From: Theropithecus gelada
Taxonomy: Eukaryota > Chordata > Mammalia > Primates > Cercopithecidae
NCBI RefSeq assembly: GCF_003255815.1
Contig: NC_037669.1
Location: forward strand, 119,772,021-119,836,020
DNA: 64,000 nucleotides
Direction of reading: 5' to 3'
In this document: in pieces, positions 48,846-59,399 of the stretch
Layout of the letters: every line of letters starts with the position of its first letter
Numbering within the stretch: the first letter of the stretch is position 1
Program-made: the position numbers and the translations under genes
Notes under the pieces: model-generated
The model's database searches: none
What the model saw: only the letters and a program-made list of their open reading frames with translations
Told to the model about the DNA's origin: nothing

Positions 48846-50013
48846 GTGGAGTGAACAAAAAAGGTGATGACTCAGAAGTGGGCGGATTCAGAGCATACTA
48901 CAGGATTACTTTAAGCTTCTCACCATCTGAGCCACTTCCCTTTGTTAGCCTCTCTGAGTCTTTCTTTGATAACCAGTGTGTCTGCATCAGTTTTTTGCTT
49001 GAGAAAGAGTGCTGCTGATACAAGAGAAGCCAAAAATTTCTAAAGAGATGACATGTGGTTTATGCTAAAGAGAAGTTTGAGGAAAATGTTTAAAAGCTTT
49101 TCAGTATTTGAACAGAAGTTAAAGGAGAAACTGCCCAGTACACATAAAATAGCACACAATAAGATGTATTAGGACTGAACTTCCTAAATGTCATTTAGAA
49201 AAGGAAATGCTCAACTCTGAGAATAGGCACTAATACACGCTACTGATGGCCACTGTGACAAAATGAATCCAGAAAATAACCCTCTCCAGGACAGCCGTAG
49301 TCCAGGAGCAGGTTGCCAAGAAACATAGAGGACACTAGGCTTTCCAGTTATCTCTCAAACTTCCTGAAACATCAATTACATGCACCATTACAGGAGCTTG
49401 GGAGTCTGTTTCATCTAAACAGGAAAAAAAGAAAAAAAGAAGTGCCTCCTTTCACTTCCAGCCAGAGGCAGGTGCAGAGCTGTAATTGTAAATCCATGAC
49501 AAGCTCCAGAAATAAAAAGCCAGACTGGTGAGATGGTCAAAGAAACAGCATGAAACCTTGCACATGCCAGCCCCCAAGAGGGTAGGGAATGTGCTTGCTT
49601 TGTTCCCAGCTGTTCCATGTTCAGTAGAATGCTTTACATTTAGTAGGAACTAAAAAATTTTGGGTCAATGAATGAATGAAAGAAAAGGCAGAGAGGGAAA
49701 TCATTACTTAATCAGATCTGCTCTAAGAATCCTCAATGAGCCAGTTGCAGAAAAGTTAAAAAGTGCAACACTAGTCAGGCCTACAATGTGGGCACTGGCT
49801 TTTGGAAACCAGAGTTGTCTTTTAATCCTGCCTTTCCTCCCTGGGATTTTTTGGCAGAGACTGCTCTCCAGAGCAATGGCTTCCAAACTTGTTAGGTCAT
49901 GTAATCCTATCAGTAAAAACTATAAGAGCATCTCACCTAATACAGTGTATTTATTCACAAATCATACATTTTTTTCTACTGCACTAACATTATGTACATT
50001 ATAAAATACCTTT

Positions 50014-50311
50014 GGCCAGGCAAGGTGGTTCACACCTGTAATCCCAGCACTTTGGGAGGCCAAGGCGGGCAGATCACAAGGTCAGGAGTTCAATACCAGC
50101 CTGACCAACATGGTGAAACCCCATCTCTACTAAAAATACAAAAATTAGCCAGGCGTGGTGGCACGTGCCTGTAATCCCAGCTACTCAGGAGGCTGAGGCA
50201 GGAGAACTGCTTGAACCTGGGATACAGAGGTGGCAGTGAGCCGAGATCATGCCACTGCACTCTGGCCTCGGTGACAGAGCGAGACTCCATCTCAAAAAAA
50301 AAAAAAAAAAA
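50014..50311 (+). mobile_element. AluS
   Basis: Full-length sense Alu from ggccaggcaaggtggttcac to an A18 tail, with S-type gttcaataccagcctgacca and several substitutions in the right arm (gggatacagaggtggcagtg). Confidence 0.94.
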
Positions 50312-51053
50312 CTTTAAAGGACGTTAAAAAGGGTTACTAGAAGTGATGTTTCAAATGCTTTGCTAGTTATGATGACTTTATTTTGTTACTGCCTACATCA
50401 CAAAGCACCATAGTTCTTCATTGAGACATTAAACATTTATGTAGATAGTAGTTGTAAATCCATATTTTCAAATAGTATTCTAGATCATGTCAATATATTT
50501 GGAACTCCTGTCAGATCTGATTAGTTAATCATTGTTTTGACCTTGTGAATGACAAAGAGCCCCGTGAGTTAAGTATGGTCTCTGCACTTTCTTGGAGTAC
50601 TCCACACACACTGCTTCTTTTCAGCAACATTTTAGGTCATTTCTGTGTTGTGTGGGTTTGTTTCATTATAACCTGGTAATATGATCTGTAAATATAATTA
50701 AGTGGCAGGTACATACAGCACAAGCACTACAAAAGAGTTTACAAGTGTGGGCCCTGCTCAGTCCCTCCCTTTTGTAGCGTCTCCCTCTGTACATGGGACC
50801 CCATGCCATATGTGACCACTGTCTATACCTCATGCAGGAACGTAAGGCTTCAGGCTCAATCGATAAACCAAATATTGGCAAAGCTTACTTTCTTTTTTGT
50901 TTTCTTAAGTAAAATAGAAATTTGAATATCACCTTCTTGCACCCTAGCGGGTCTATTTGGAGCCCCGTATGCCTATGCTGTGTAAGGGCTGATGTCACTC
51001 TTTGACTTTTTTCCCCCCATCTCTAACTCCTCTCACATGCTGTGCTCCCTCAG

Positions 51054-51215
51054 ACGTCTGGAGAGAAGCGATCTGGCCACAGTGACAGCAATGGCTTTTC
51101 TGGCCACATCAACCTCCCTGACCTGGTGCAGCAGAGCCATTCTCCAGCTGGAACCCCAACTGAGGGACTGGGACGCGTCTCAACCCATTCCCAGGAGATG
51201 GACTCTGGGACTGAA
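51054..51215 (+). CDS. TNIK: TNIK exon 25
   Basis: 54 codons, phase 0 at both ends, from TSGEKRSGHSDSNGFS to HSQEMDSGTE. It includes INLPDLVQQSHSPAGTPTEG, with S/T-P sites. The exon is Ser/Gly/His-rich with no folded domain and is specific to the TNIK/MINK part of the subfamily. Its phase would permit in-frame skipping. The acceptor is tgtgctccctcag; the donor gtaggt is slightly off consensus. Confidence 0.96.
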
Positions 51216-51424
51216 GTAGGTGCTGGGCAACAGCTGGCATGACAGTTCTGCTCTCCTTCCTGGGGTTCTAAAACCATGATCTCTTCAAGAATGAGGCTTC
51301 GCCAAGCTCCTTGAAACTTGCTTGGTTGGTTTCTACTATAGAGCTGCCTGTGCAGGTACTCAAATGGAGAAATCATGGAAGCAGAACAGTGAAAAGTTCT
51401 CAGATATCATCTGAACCAATACTT

Positions 51425-51522
51425 GTTTCTCCAGATGAGTATACTAGGTTCATAGAGGGTTGAGTGACTTGTCCAAGACACACGGCTGGTTTGTGACAGA
51501 TCTAAGACCAGAACTGGAAACT
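51425..51522 (-). repeat. MIR fragment
   Basis: Reverse MIR style: gttgagtgacttgtccaaga, cacacggctggtttgtgaca, then gaccagaactggaaac. Confidence 0.65.
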
Positions 51523-52079
51523 TCAGGCTATACAGATTTCAAGGACAACAGTTGAGGTTTATATTTGCATTAATTTAGTCAAACTAAGTATGACTTAAAT
51601 AAAACAGTTTAAATGATTTGTTTATGAAAAATAAAATTTAATAAATAGATAAGTTCTTAAAGTGTTCATCTTCATAAATTCAAAATTGTGTGAGAATGAA
51701 GAAACTAGGTATTACCTTTCCTGTATAGAAACAGTCCCAGGAAAAAGTCTGAATAAACACAATCTGCAGGTAGTGCCCATAGACGCTGATGACTGACACC
51801 AGTTGGATGAGTTCACAGTGTGTGGTCATGTTTCATTAATAGTCTTGTCAATCACACGTAAGGTCCTAAATGTGTTTATAAAGCACATGTACTGTTATTT
51901 TTGACATTGTCCACACACTAAGTTTTTATGATGCACCCTTTGAATTATAAAGTTATAGAGTAGATGAGCTTTGCATACCCCAAGGAAAAGAACACAGTGG
52001 TATATTGCAAAGCACAGCATCTTATTGTAACTTCATGCTGTGTGGGCATTTTCTGCCTGAACACCTCTCTTGGTGCAAA

Positions 52080-52190
52080 GGAGGACCCCATAAGATTGAA
52101 CCCTGGTTCAAATTCTGCTGCTACCCCAGCTCTATGTGGAAATGTTACCGCCTGCCCTACCTCTTTCACAGACATCTTCTAAAGATCAAA
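52080..52190 (+). repeat. MIR fragment (probable)
   Basis: Shows ttgaaccctggttcaaattc, tgctgctaccccagctctat, then accgcctgccctacctcttt, the MIR core order, diverged. Confidence 0.5.
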
Positions 52191-53310
52191 AGTGAACATG
52201 TATGTGAAAGTGATCTATTTGGTAGGGGGAATTCTACCTTGAGGAGGATGAAATGGTTTTGGTTTCATAGGATGGAGAGAAAAATCTTGAATTAAATCAG
52301 ATTAGATCTTTGTGGTTTTCTCCTTACATGTTTAGAGGTCTTGGATGGTGGTTTTATTTTTAAATAAAACTCTAAAAGTAAAACTAAAGTGAAACAACCT
52401 TTAGTTAAAGATATTTATCCAAAAAAGATGTGCTTATTATGTTGAATACAGATGTGTTTGTGATGTGAAAGGACAAGAAGGAATGGACATGACTGACATT
52501 GTAGCTTATTCAGCAAAACTCAGATTTAGAATATTGTGACATGAAACCCTGATATTGAGTTTACTGTTCCCTCGTTTACTTCTGACATCATGTTTTCATG
52601 GTGCCATTCAAGCCCAAGATTCCTTTTTTAAAGTAAGCCTTCAAGGTACATTGCTCACAAACCTAATATACTCATAAAGTCCCTAAATAATGATGTAAAT
52701 GTAATTATTCTTTTAAAGAAACTATCATGGGAATGAAATATCTTCAATTCCAGCATAAAATCATCCCTGAATTAAGGATTTTAAAGCTTTTGGAGCCAAC
52801 ACCAATTCGCTTGCATTGCCAGGCCAGAGTAGAAGAGCTCAAAGCTCTCCTTCCCAAGAGAAAGTCCCTTGGGTTGACTCTGTGTTCAGGATAAAGTGCT
52901 GCTGTGGAGGCTTCCTTACTTAGTTTATTGCCAATTGTGTCAGCCTTTCATATTGATCATGTGGTCAATATAGGAGATTGCTTTTACTGAAAGGGAGAGG
53001 TAAGCTCTGTCACAACAGTGATCTTACAGACTTTAAGGTACCACATGTGGTCCAAAATGTAATTTTCTCACTGCAATTCTTGCAGTCTGATAATTAACGA
53101 AGTCCTACAAATGCACAATGGCTAGTGCATAACCAATACCGGAAGAAGCTAGAGACAGGCATGTACTAACTAGGGCGCTAGAATGTGAACACCTGAATAC
53201 CCTGAAGAATCTGTGATCATTTTATAGCCCAAGCACAGTATAGTATTGTTAGCATTGTTTATTCCTGCAGTATTTATCTGCTCTTCTTAATCTTCTTGTT
53301 TATTGATTAG

Positions 53311-53422
53311 TATGGCATGGGGAGCAGCACCAAAGCCTCATTCACCCCTTTTGTGGACCCCAGAGTATACCAGACATCTCCCACTGATGAAGATGAAGAA
53401 GATGAGGAATCATCAGCCGCAG
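53311..53422 (+). CDS. TNIK: TNIK exon 26
   Basis: 112 nt: 37 codons from YGMGSSTKASFTPFVDPR to DEEDEESSAA, plus one base of Ala. KASFTPFVDPRVYQTSP corresponds to SSSFTPFIDPRLLQISP of MAP4K4, a short conserved island just before the CNH domain. It is followed by a compact acidic run (TDEDEEDEESS) with CK2-type sites. The donor gtaagc is strong, and the acceptor attgattag is weak in pyrimidines. Confidence 0.96.
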
Positions 53423-54225
53423 GTAAGCAAGAAGGGCTCAGTGTTTTAAAAACAGCTTTGTCTTCATTTCTGGTATGACCTGATAAGGAAATTAATCCTC
53501 AGTTCAGTAGTTAAGCCGATTACTGCTTAGGTCCTGTCTTAAAAGGAAAACTTTTAAAAATTATTATTTCTGTAGGACTCCTAAAACAAATTTGTTACTT
53601 TCCATTTTTTTTTCCCATCTCTTCTATTTCATTTCTGGCAGACCCAGGGGGACATAGGGACCCTAGGAAAAGCTGTTCTTCAGTGATCTCTGAACATAAC
53701 CAAATGTTTCCCCAAAACAATTTCTGGGTACAATGTTTTACACATATTAGGCACTTAATAAGTACATGGTACATTGTGTTGACTTCTAGGTGTGTGCGTC
53801 CCACCACAAAGATCTGGCTGATTTAAAGGAGAATCTTGCTTTCTAATCTTTTTCAAGTAATTGATCATCAAAGTCAGCTTAGGACAGTTTTTCAATTGAT
53901 AATCTGGAATTTTAAAAAGTAGATCTTTTTTGCCCATATTACAAGAGTGGGGATGGTATATTTAATTTGGGACTTTCTAAACTCTGCAAGTAGTGTTTAT
54001 AAGCCTATTTTGCCAATGAATAAAAGATTGCTTTGATGAATGAGTTATACTTTATTCTACTGAAACAAAAAAAAGTGTAAAATAAGGAGAGTTTCAGAGT
54101 TTCCTTGCCTTTACTATAATTCAAACCAAACAAGGAGAAATCATAGTGTTTTGAAGCCCCATCTCCACATCTCCATAGGTTATCTTTTAAGATGCCACTG
54201 ACTTCTCTGATTCTTTTTCTCAAAG
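53423..54225 (+). other. TNIK: Intron 26
   Basis: 803 bp of unique-looking DNA between donor gtaagc and acceptor tctttttctcaaag. Nothing else recognised. Confidence 0.85.
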
Positions 54226-54396
54226 CTCTGTTTACTAGCGAACTTCTTAGGCAAGAACAGGCCAAACTCAATGAAGCAAGAAAAATTTCCGTGGTAAACG
54301 TAAACCCAACCAACATTCGGCCTCACAGTGACACACCAGAAATCAGAAAATACAAGAAACGATTCAACTCAGAAATACTTTGTGCAGCTCTGTGGG
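54226..54396 (+). CDS. TNIK: TNIK exon 27, linker and start of CNH domain
   Basis: 171 nt: two bases completing Ala, 56 codons from LFTSELLRQEQAKLNEAR to EILCAALW, and one base of Gly. VVNVNPTNIRPHSDTPEIRK and KYKKRFNSEILCAALWG are almost invariant across TNIK, MINK1 and MAP4K4. The CNH (citron homology, beta-propeller-like) domain begins around RFNSEILCAALW. It mediates protein interactions, including binding of Rap2 in TNIK. The donor gtacgt has a C at +4 but is otherwise good. Confidence 0.97.
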
Positions 54397-56155
54397 GTAC
54401 GTTGGTGCTTTTTTTTAATAAAAAAAAAAAAACAAAAAACACTCATTAATGAACTGACCCTCAAACATTAAAAGCCTGTGGATCTTGTCATCAAAAGAAC
54501 ACTGGTTGAATCATGGGTATTAGAGTCCTAACTTGGGACTATCTTGACCTCAGGAGAGACCAAAAGGAGTTTTATATGTTGAAATAGCTGATACCCTACT
54601 AGCCAGGATGACGAGATTAGATTCAGAGCAACCTTGTCACACAATAGTGATAGGCTAAAGCCAAGAAGAGAACTAGCTACCACTTAATACAATAAGTGGG
54701 CAAGGCAAAGTCTATAATCTGATCAGAGGTGATTTGTGTCTGGCACTTCGTGATATACCCCATGTTCATTCTCTGTGATCCATACCACATCCTGCAAGGG
54801 GAATACAAGCATAAATAATGGCATAAATTTTTATTTCAAGCTGAAAAATCAGCCCAGAGTATTTTGTGAATTACACAAGGTCATAACCCTAGCAATAACA
54901 AGATAAAACTTGAAAAGAACAACAACTAATTTAATGAACCTTCCCTTTTAGTTTAAAGCATCAGTCTGCATTTCTTGTGAAAAAGATCTGCAGGTTTTAG
55001 CGGACCTCGAACTCAGGAGAGGCATGATGAGATTCTATCAAAATCTTGGTTTGTGTTACTATAAACATCTCATACAGATTAAGGAAGGACATGTCCCCTA
55101 TGTACCCATTGAAAATACTAGGGTTGGATTGGGGAACCATAATTTTAAAAGGCTGAAAGCATTTGAGATGTTAGTGGGGAAGAGTGTGAAGCCTAGGAAC
55201 CATTTCATGATAGAGGCTCTGTCCTCTGGAGAAGAGACAGAAGAGAACAAGATAGCCACATTTAATACTGAAAGGATTAATATGTGGACAGAAAAGCAGA
55301 CATTTGTGTTGATCAGAAGATAGAAGTACAAGAAGTAAGAGAAGTTAGAGAGTTACATGTTCGTGAATAAAATACAGTGCACAATGAGCTTCTCAATGTA
55401 TGTGTGTGTTGAGGGGTGGATGATAAATTTCCCTAGCAATAAATTTTTAGGATTACAACTACCCAGACAAAACCACTTACCTGCCTGTACTTCTGTAATA
55501 GGGATTACTGCATGGGTGTTGGGCTGCACTAGATTTAGAGACCTGAGAAGTCCCTTAAAGTGAGTATGTCTGTGACTCTCCAGCTATTAACACTTCTCTT
55601 GAATGGGTTTATCATTTCCCTAAAAAAGAGCAGAAACTTGAGGGCATGGGGCATAAGATAGTTACATTTTGGTTCAAGAAGGAGGAAGGGCCTTTCTTCC
55701 AATGGAGTATGGAAATGGAAATTGCACTGTATGTTGAAGGTGGGTAGGCTAGAGATCACTGCATAAGGGTGGGGTGAACCTTGGGGACGAAGAGAAGTAG
55801 ATTTATAGGGAGATCCAAGAAAGAAGTGGTTTTTCTAGGAAGGGAATAAAGGCAAATTGTGCTAGCTTCACATCTGTGCCTAAGGCTCCTATTGACAAGG
55901 ATTCTGTGCATTAGGCAGTAAATAATTAGATGTATGAATGCTGCTAACACTTTATAAAAGAAAACTGTAATTTCATTACCAGAAGTACAATGATTTAATT
56001 ATTATGTCAGAACTTCTACACTCATTAGTTTATGTTTACCTACTTGCCCATTAGTGTATATTTACAAGTCAGTTTCTTAGATTTTATAGGGACTCTTGAT
56101 GCAGAAGATTAAAGTTCGTGAAAAGTCAGTCTTAGGGTGCTTCTTAAATTTACAG
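54397..56155 (+). other. TNIK: Intron 27
   Basis: 1,759 bp. It contains a partial copy of exon 28 at 54694-54735. The frame at 55024-55323 shows no family signature. The acceptor is cttcttaaatttacag. I recognise no interspersed repeat. Confidence 0.85.
54694..54735 (+). repeat. Partial copy of TNIK exon 28 inside intron 27
   Basis: Positions 54694-54725 are identical over 32 bases to exon 28 positions 56205-56236. The copy then lacks four bases (56237-56240, accg) and matches 9 of the next 10 (54726-54735 against 56241-56250). Upstream and downstream of this the two sequences do not align. Same orientation, 1,511 bp before the original. No acceptor with a pyrimidine tract precedes it, so it is not a normal exon. 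Confidence 0.93.
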
Positions 56156-56299
56156 GTGTAAACCTTCTGGTGGGGACTGAAAATGGCCTGATGCTTTTGG
56201 ACCGAAGTGGGCAAGGCAAAGTCTATAATCTGATCAACCGGAGGCGATTTCAGCAGATGGATGTGCTAGAGGGACTGAATGTCCTTGTGACAATTTCAG
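56156..56299 (+). CDS. TNIK: TNIK exon 28, CNH domain
   Basis: 144 nt: two bases completing Gly, 47 codons from VNLLVGTENGLMLLDRSGQG to NVLVTIS, and one base of Gly. Classic CNH blades: LLVGTENGLMLLD, KVYNLINRRRFQQMDVLEGL and LNVLVTIS are shared with MAP4K4 and MINK1 almost unchanged. The acceptor ttaaatttacag and donor gtatgt are acceptable. A short stretch of this exon is repeated in the upstream intron. Confidence 0.97.
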
Positions 56300-57044
56300 G
56301 TATGTTACTAAGATGATGAGTCCCCCAGGTCCATACAGCAGGAAAGGGGTCCACCTCATTTCTGCAGAAACAGTTAGCTCTGCCCTTCCCAGCTAACAAA
56401 CAAGACAGTGAAGTATAGCAGTATAGCCAGAGTGAGGTTGCCCACATTTTTTAACACTGGGTATTCTGACCTCCAAAAAAAGGTCTCTCACCTCTGCATT
56501 AAATCTGAATTAGGCAGAGACACACCACAAAGGCTATATATTTATAGCTCTTTATCTCTGTCAGGACTCAGCAAGGATCTTCGGATGTTTTTAAGGTTTC
56601 TGCACTCCAGTTATCACCACATACAGACAGAATATCAAAATGCAGGCTTCCAAGAGGGACATTTAGTAAGCAGAAATTTCTCTGGTCTCTTCCCTTAAAA
56701 ATTCTCTTGCTTATAGTCCACTGATGTTTTGGCAGGTGCAGCTGGCACACTGGATGATCAAGTCTACGAAAAGATTTGAGTGTGAGAATCATTACTGCTA
56801 TGCTCTGTAGCTTTCTGATTCCCAAAAAGAGCCTTAAATAGGGAAAAAAAAAAAAAAAGATGGAGACTAAAGTGAAGGCCTTGTAACAAGTTAAAAATGC
56901 AGCCTAAAAGAGGGCAGTTTTGTTGAAAGTTTTTCTTTTTTCTTTTTGGTGTTTGAAGGAATTTAACAAGTAACACCCGTCACTTCCCCTCCCATTCCAT
57001 CTAGTATGGAACCAGCTTGCTACTGCACTTTATACTGCACTTTA

Positions 57045-57158
57045 TAACCACCTGGGGAAATGTGAAAATCCAGAGTCAGAATCTCTGGGGTGGGGTTTAG
57101 GCATCAGGAGCTTTCAAAGTTTCTGACGTGTTTCCATTGTGCAGCCAAGTTTGAGAAC
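57045..57158 (+). repeat. MER5-like hAT-Charlie fragment
   Basis: Contains taaccacctggggaaatgtg, gagtcagaatctctggggtg and gtgcagccaagtttgagaac, the order and ending of a MER5-family copy, diverged. Confidence 0.55.
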
Positions 57159-57858
57159 ATGGATTTATGCTCAGCCATTGTTTCATGAAGAGACAACACA
57201 GGGATACTGGTTTGAACTTTGAGGAAAGTTCAGCTGTACTTCCATTTTGACAAAATGCTTTTGCTTGTCACTAAACTTCCTCTTTCTTTTACCTTTCCAC
57301 TGAATGCTCAGTTTCATCTCTTTTTATTCTCCCCAAATAAGGTTAACCAGGTAAATTCCTTTTGTATTACCATTTGAGTTTAATCCCATGTAGTCTTTTG
57401 TTCTGGTTCATTGCTTTCCTGATTGCTATACTACCAAATCAAAATTAAAACTGCATATCTGCCAGTCACCTACTAAAAGTGGAAATGCAACCAGAAAATT
57501 CACATTCAGGCTTCATTATGTTGTTAGTGGCACATCTTCATTCTTAACAGTATAAGCATTTCCTTTTCTCATGAGGCACAGATAGGGAAAGTAGAAAATG
57601 AAAATAGGAGCAAAAGATTCTTGAACTAACATTGGATTCATACTGGCATAGAAAGGAAGAAACACTGGCTCTTGTGTCCATCCTAGCTACTGTGATCAAT
57701 GTGGATTCTAGGCCTTTGGTTACAAAATTGAATATTGACCACACCATGATTCCCTTAGTTTAGGTGATGAATGCGCTCTCCTGTCAAATGCATGTGCAAT
57801 GCTTTACTAAGTTCTCTTCTGCTGGTATATATTCATCTATAAAATATAAAACATTTTT

Positions 57859-58119
57859 TTGGGAGAGGCCAAGGCGGGCGGATCATTTGAGGTCAGGAAT
57901 TCCAGACCAGCCTGGCCAACATGGTGGAACCCCATCTCTACTAAAAATACAAAAATTAGCTGGGCGTGCTGCGGGGATACCTGTAATCCTAGCTATTTGG
58001 GAGGCTGAGGCAAGAGAATCACTTGAACCCGGGAGGCAGAGGTTGCAGTGAGCCGAGATCGCGCCACTGGACTCCGGCCCTGGTGACAAATGTGAAACTC
58101 TTGTCTCAAAAAAAAATAA
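57859..58119 (+). mobile_element. AluS, 5'-truncated
   Basis: Flanked by a 13-bp duplication (ataaaacattttt at 57846-57858 and 58120-58132). The body begins tgggagaggccaaggcgggc, so about the first 35-40 bases of the Alu, including the A box, are missing. The right arm is intact and the A-rich tail reads aaaaaaaaataaataa. Confidence 0.92.
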
Positions 58120-58888
58120 ATAAAACATTTTTAAAGCCTAAGATAAAGAAAAATAAGTATCCAAAAAACAAAACCCATAGATCTAAATTTATCATTAGTC
58201 AGCAAGAGTCATCCCAATGGACATTTTATCTGGTGCAAATAATCTAATGGAGTATATCAAGTTTTGCTACTTGTGTACTCTTCAATATTGTCTAGATATT
58301 TTTTTATCATCCCATGAATTTTTTATTCCAAGACCACTTTACCAAAGGGAACTTTAAGTTTTCAAGTTCACATTCTTTTTTTCCTTTTCTATTTTTGTTC
58401 AGTATTCCTTTCAGTGACTTCAGCACCATAAACTTGTCCAGTATAATTTCTGAACCCATATTATCCTCTTGTTTGCTTTTAAAATAACTTCGTTAGTTAA
58501 GTGAAACAAAACTACTACCAGTTGTCATCTTTAGTAGAAGAGGCAAATAAGAGGGTCTTCATTAACATCTGTTACTAGGTTATACAGTGAAGGAAAGTCA
58601 GGTGCCAAAATGCCCAGTTGTCAATACTTCTTCATGTGATTGATCTAGAATGTTCTGGAACTCTGATCAACCACTGTTGAAGAGTTAACTCTTACTAAGT
58701 TCAGCAGACACTGCTTTGCATTGGGAAGAGAGAATAAGAGCAGCATGCTTAAGTAAGAAACCACCTGAAGATAAAGACATTATAATTTTGTGATGTGTCT
58801 AAAATACTAGAGCTACTTTAACCATAAGTTCTGGCAGAAACACCACTTTAATGACAAAGTGCTGGAGACACTGATTATTAGGCCTTCC

Positions 58889-58890
<2 letters not shown>

Positions 58891-58926
<36 letters not shown>
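58891..58926 (+). repeat. (CA)18 microsatellite
   Basis: Perfect CA run ending 77 bp before the exon 29 start. Confidence 0.97.
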
Positions 58927-58928
<2 letters not shown>

Positions 58929-59003
58929 AAAATAAAAGGAGGTGGGGAAGGACAGAGTGAGAGCTATCAGCGATTTGAAATTAAACCTCTATTATTTCAA
59001 CAG

Positions 59004-59138
59004 GAAAGAAGAATAAGCTACGAGTTTACTATCTTTCATGGTTAAGAAACAGAATACTACATAACGACCCAGAAGTAGAAAAGAAACAAGGATGGATCAC
59101 TGTTGGGGACTTGGAAGGCTGTATACATTATAAAGTTG
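59004..59138 (+). CDS. TNIK: TNIK exon 29, CNH domain
   Basis: 135 nt: two bases completing Gly, 44 codons from KKNKLRVYYLSWLRNRIL to LEGCIHYKV, and one base. VYYLSWLRN, LHNDPEVEKKQGW and TVGDLEGCIHYKV are hallmark CNH sequences of this kinase subfamily. It is the last exon in the window. The next family segment, beginning VKYERIKFLV, is not present in the remaining 4.9 kb. The donor gtaagt is consensus and the acceptor is tttcaacag. Confidence 0.97.
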
Positions 59139-59399
59139 GTAAGTCTCAAGACATGGAATTGTAAGTTTGGTCTGTTTACTCAATCAGACATATTCAGTTA
59201 GGTTTCACTTAGTCTTTTCTATCAGATTGATGATGCATGTGTGACCAGCCTAAGATGTTGCTGGAACCTTCAGCATTATTTTTTAAAAGCCAGATTGATG
59301 AAATTGAAAGAGTGTATTCAGAATGAAGTCCTAGGCTTCAGTTTGAATATTTATATCTACTTTCTTCCAAAGACTCATTAAAATGACAAGAATAAAAAT

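Larger units (their letters stand above)
44645..51053 (+). other. TNIK: Intron 24
   Basis: 6,409 bp. It holds an AluY at 46250, an MLT2 at 46672 carrying an antisense Alu, a poly(A) tract near 48081, a MIR near 48610 and an AluS at 50014. The acceptor is gctgtgctccctcag. Confidence 0.85.
51216..53310 (+). other. TNIK: Intron 25
   Basis: 2,095 bp with MIR remnants near 51425 and 52080 and otherwise unique AT-rich DNA. The acceptor tcttgtttattgattag is short on pyrimidines near the AG. Confidence 0.85.
56300..59003 (+). other. TNIK: Intron 28
   Basis: 2,704 bp. It contains a MER5-like fragment near 57045, a 5'-truncated Alu at 57859, and a (CA)18 tract 77 bp before exon 29. The acceptor is attatttcaacag. 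Confidence 0.85.

Noticed and set aside
55024..55323. 99-codon frame in intron 27 (peptide MMRFYQNLGLCYYKHL...)
   Set aside because: It looks superficially protein-like but I recognise no family, and there is no phase-compatible splice context. Not supported.
58891..58926. CRISPR-like or satellite array
   Set aside because: It is a plain CA dinucleotide microsatellite; there are no spacer-repeat units anywhere in the window.
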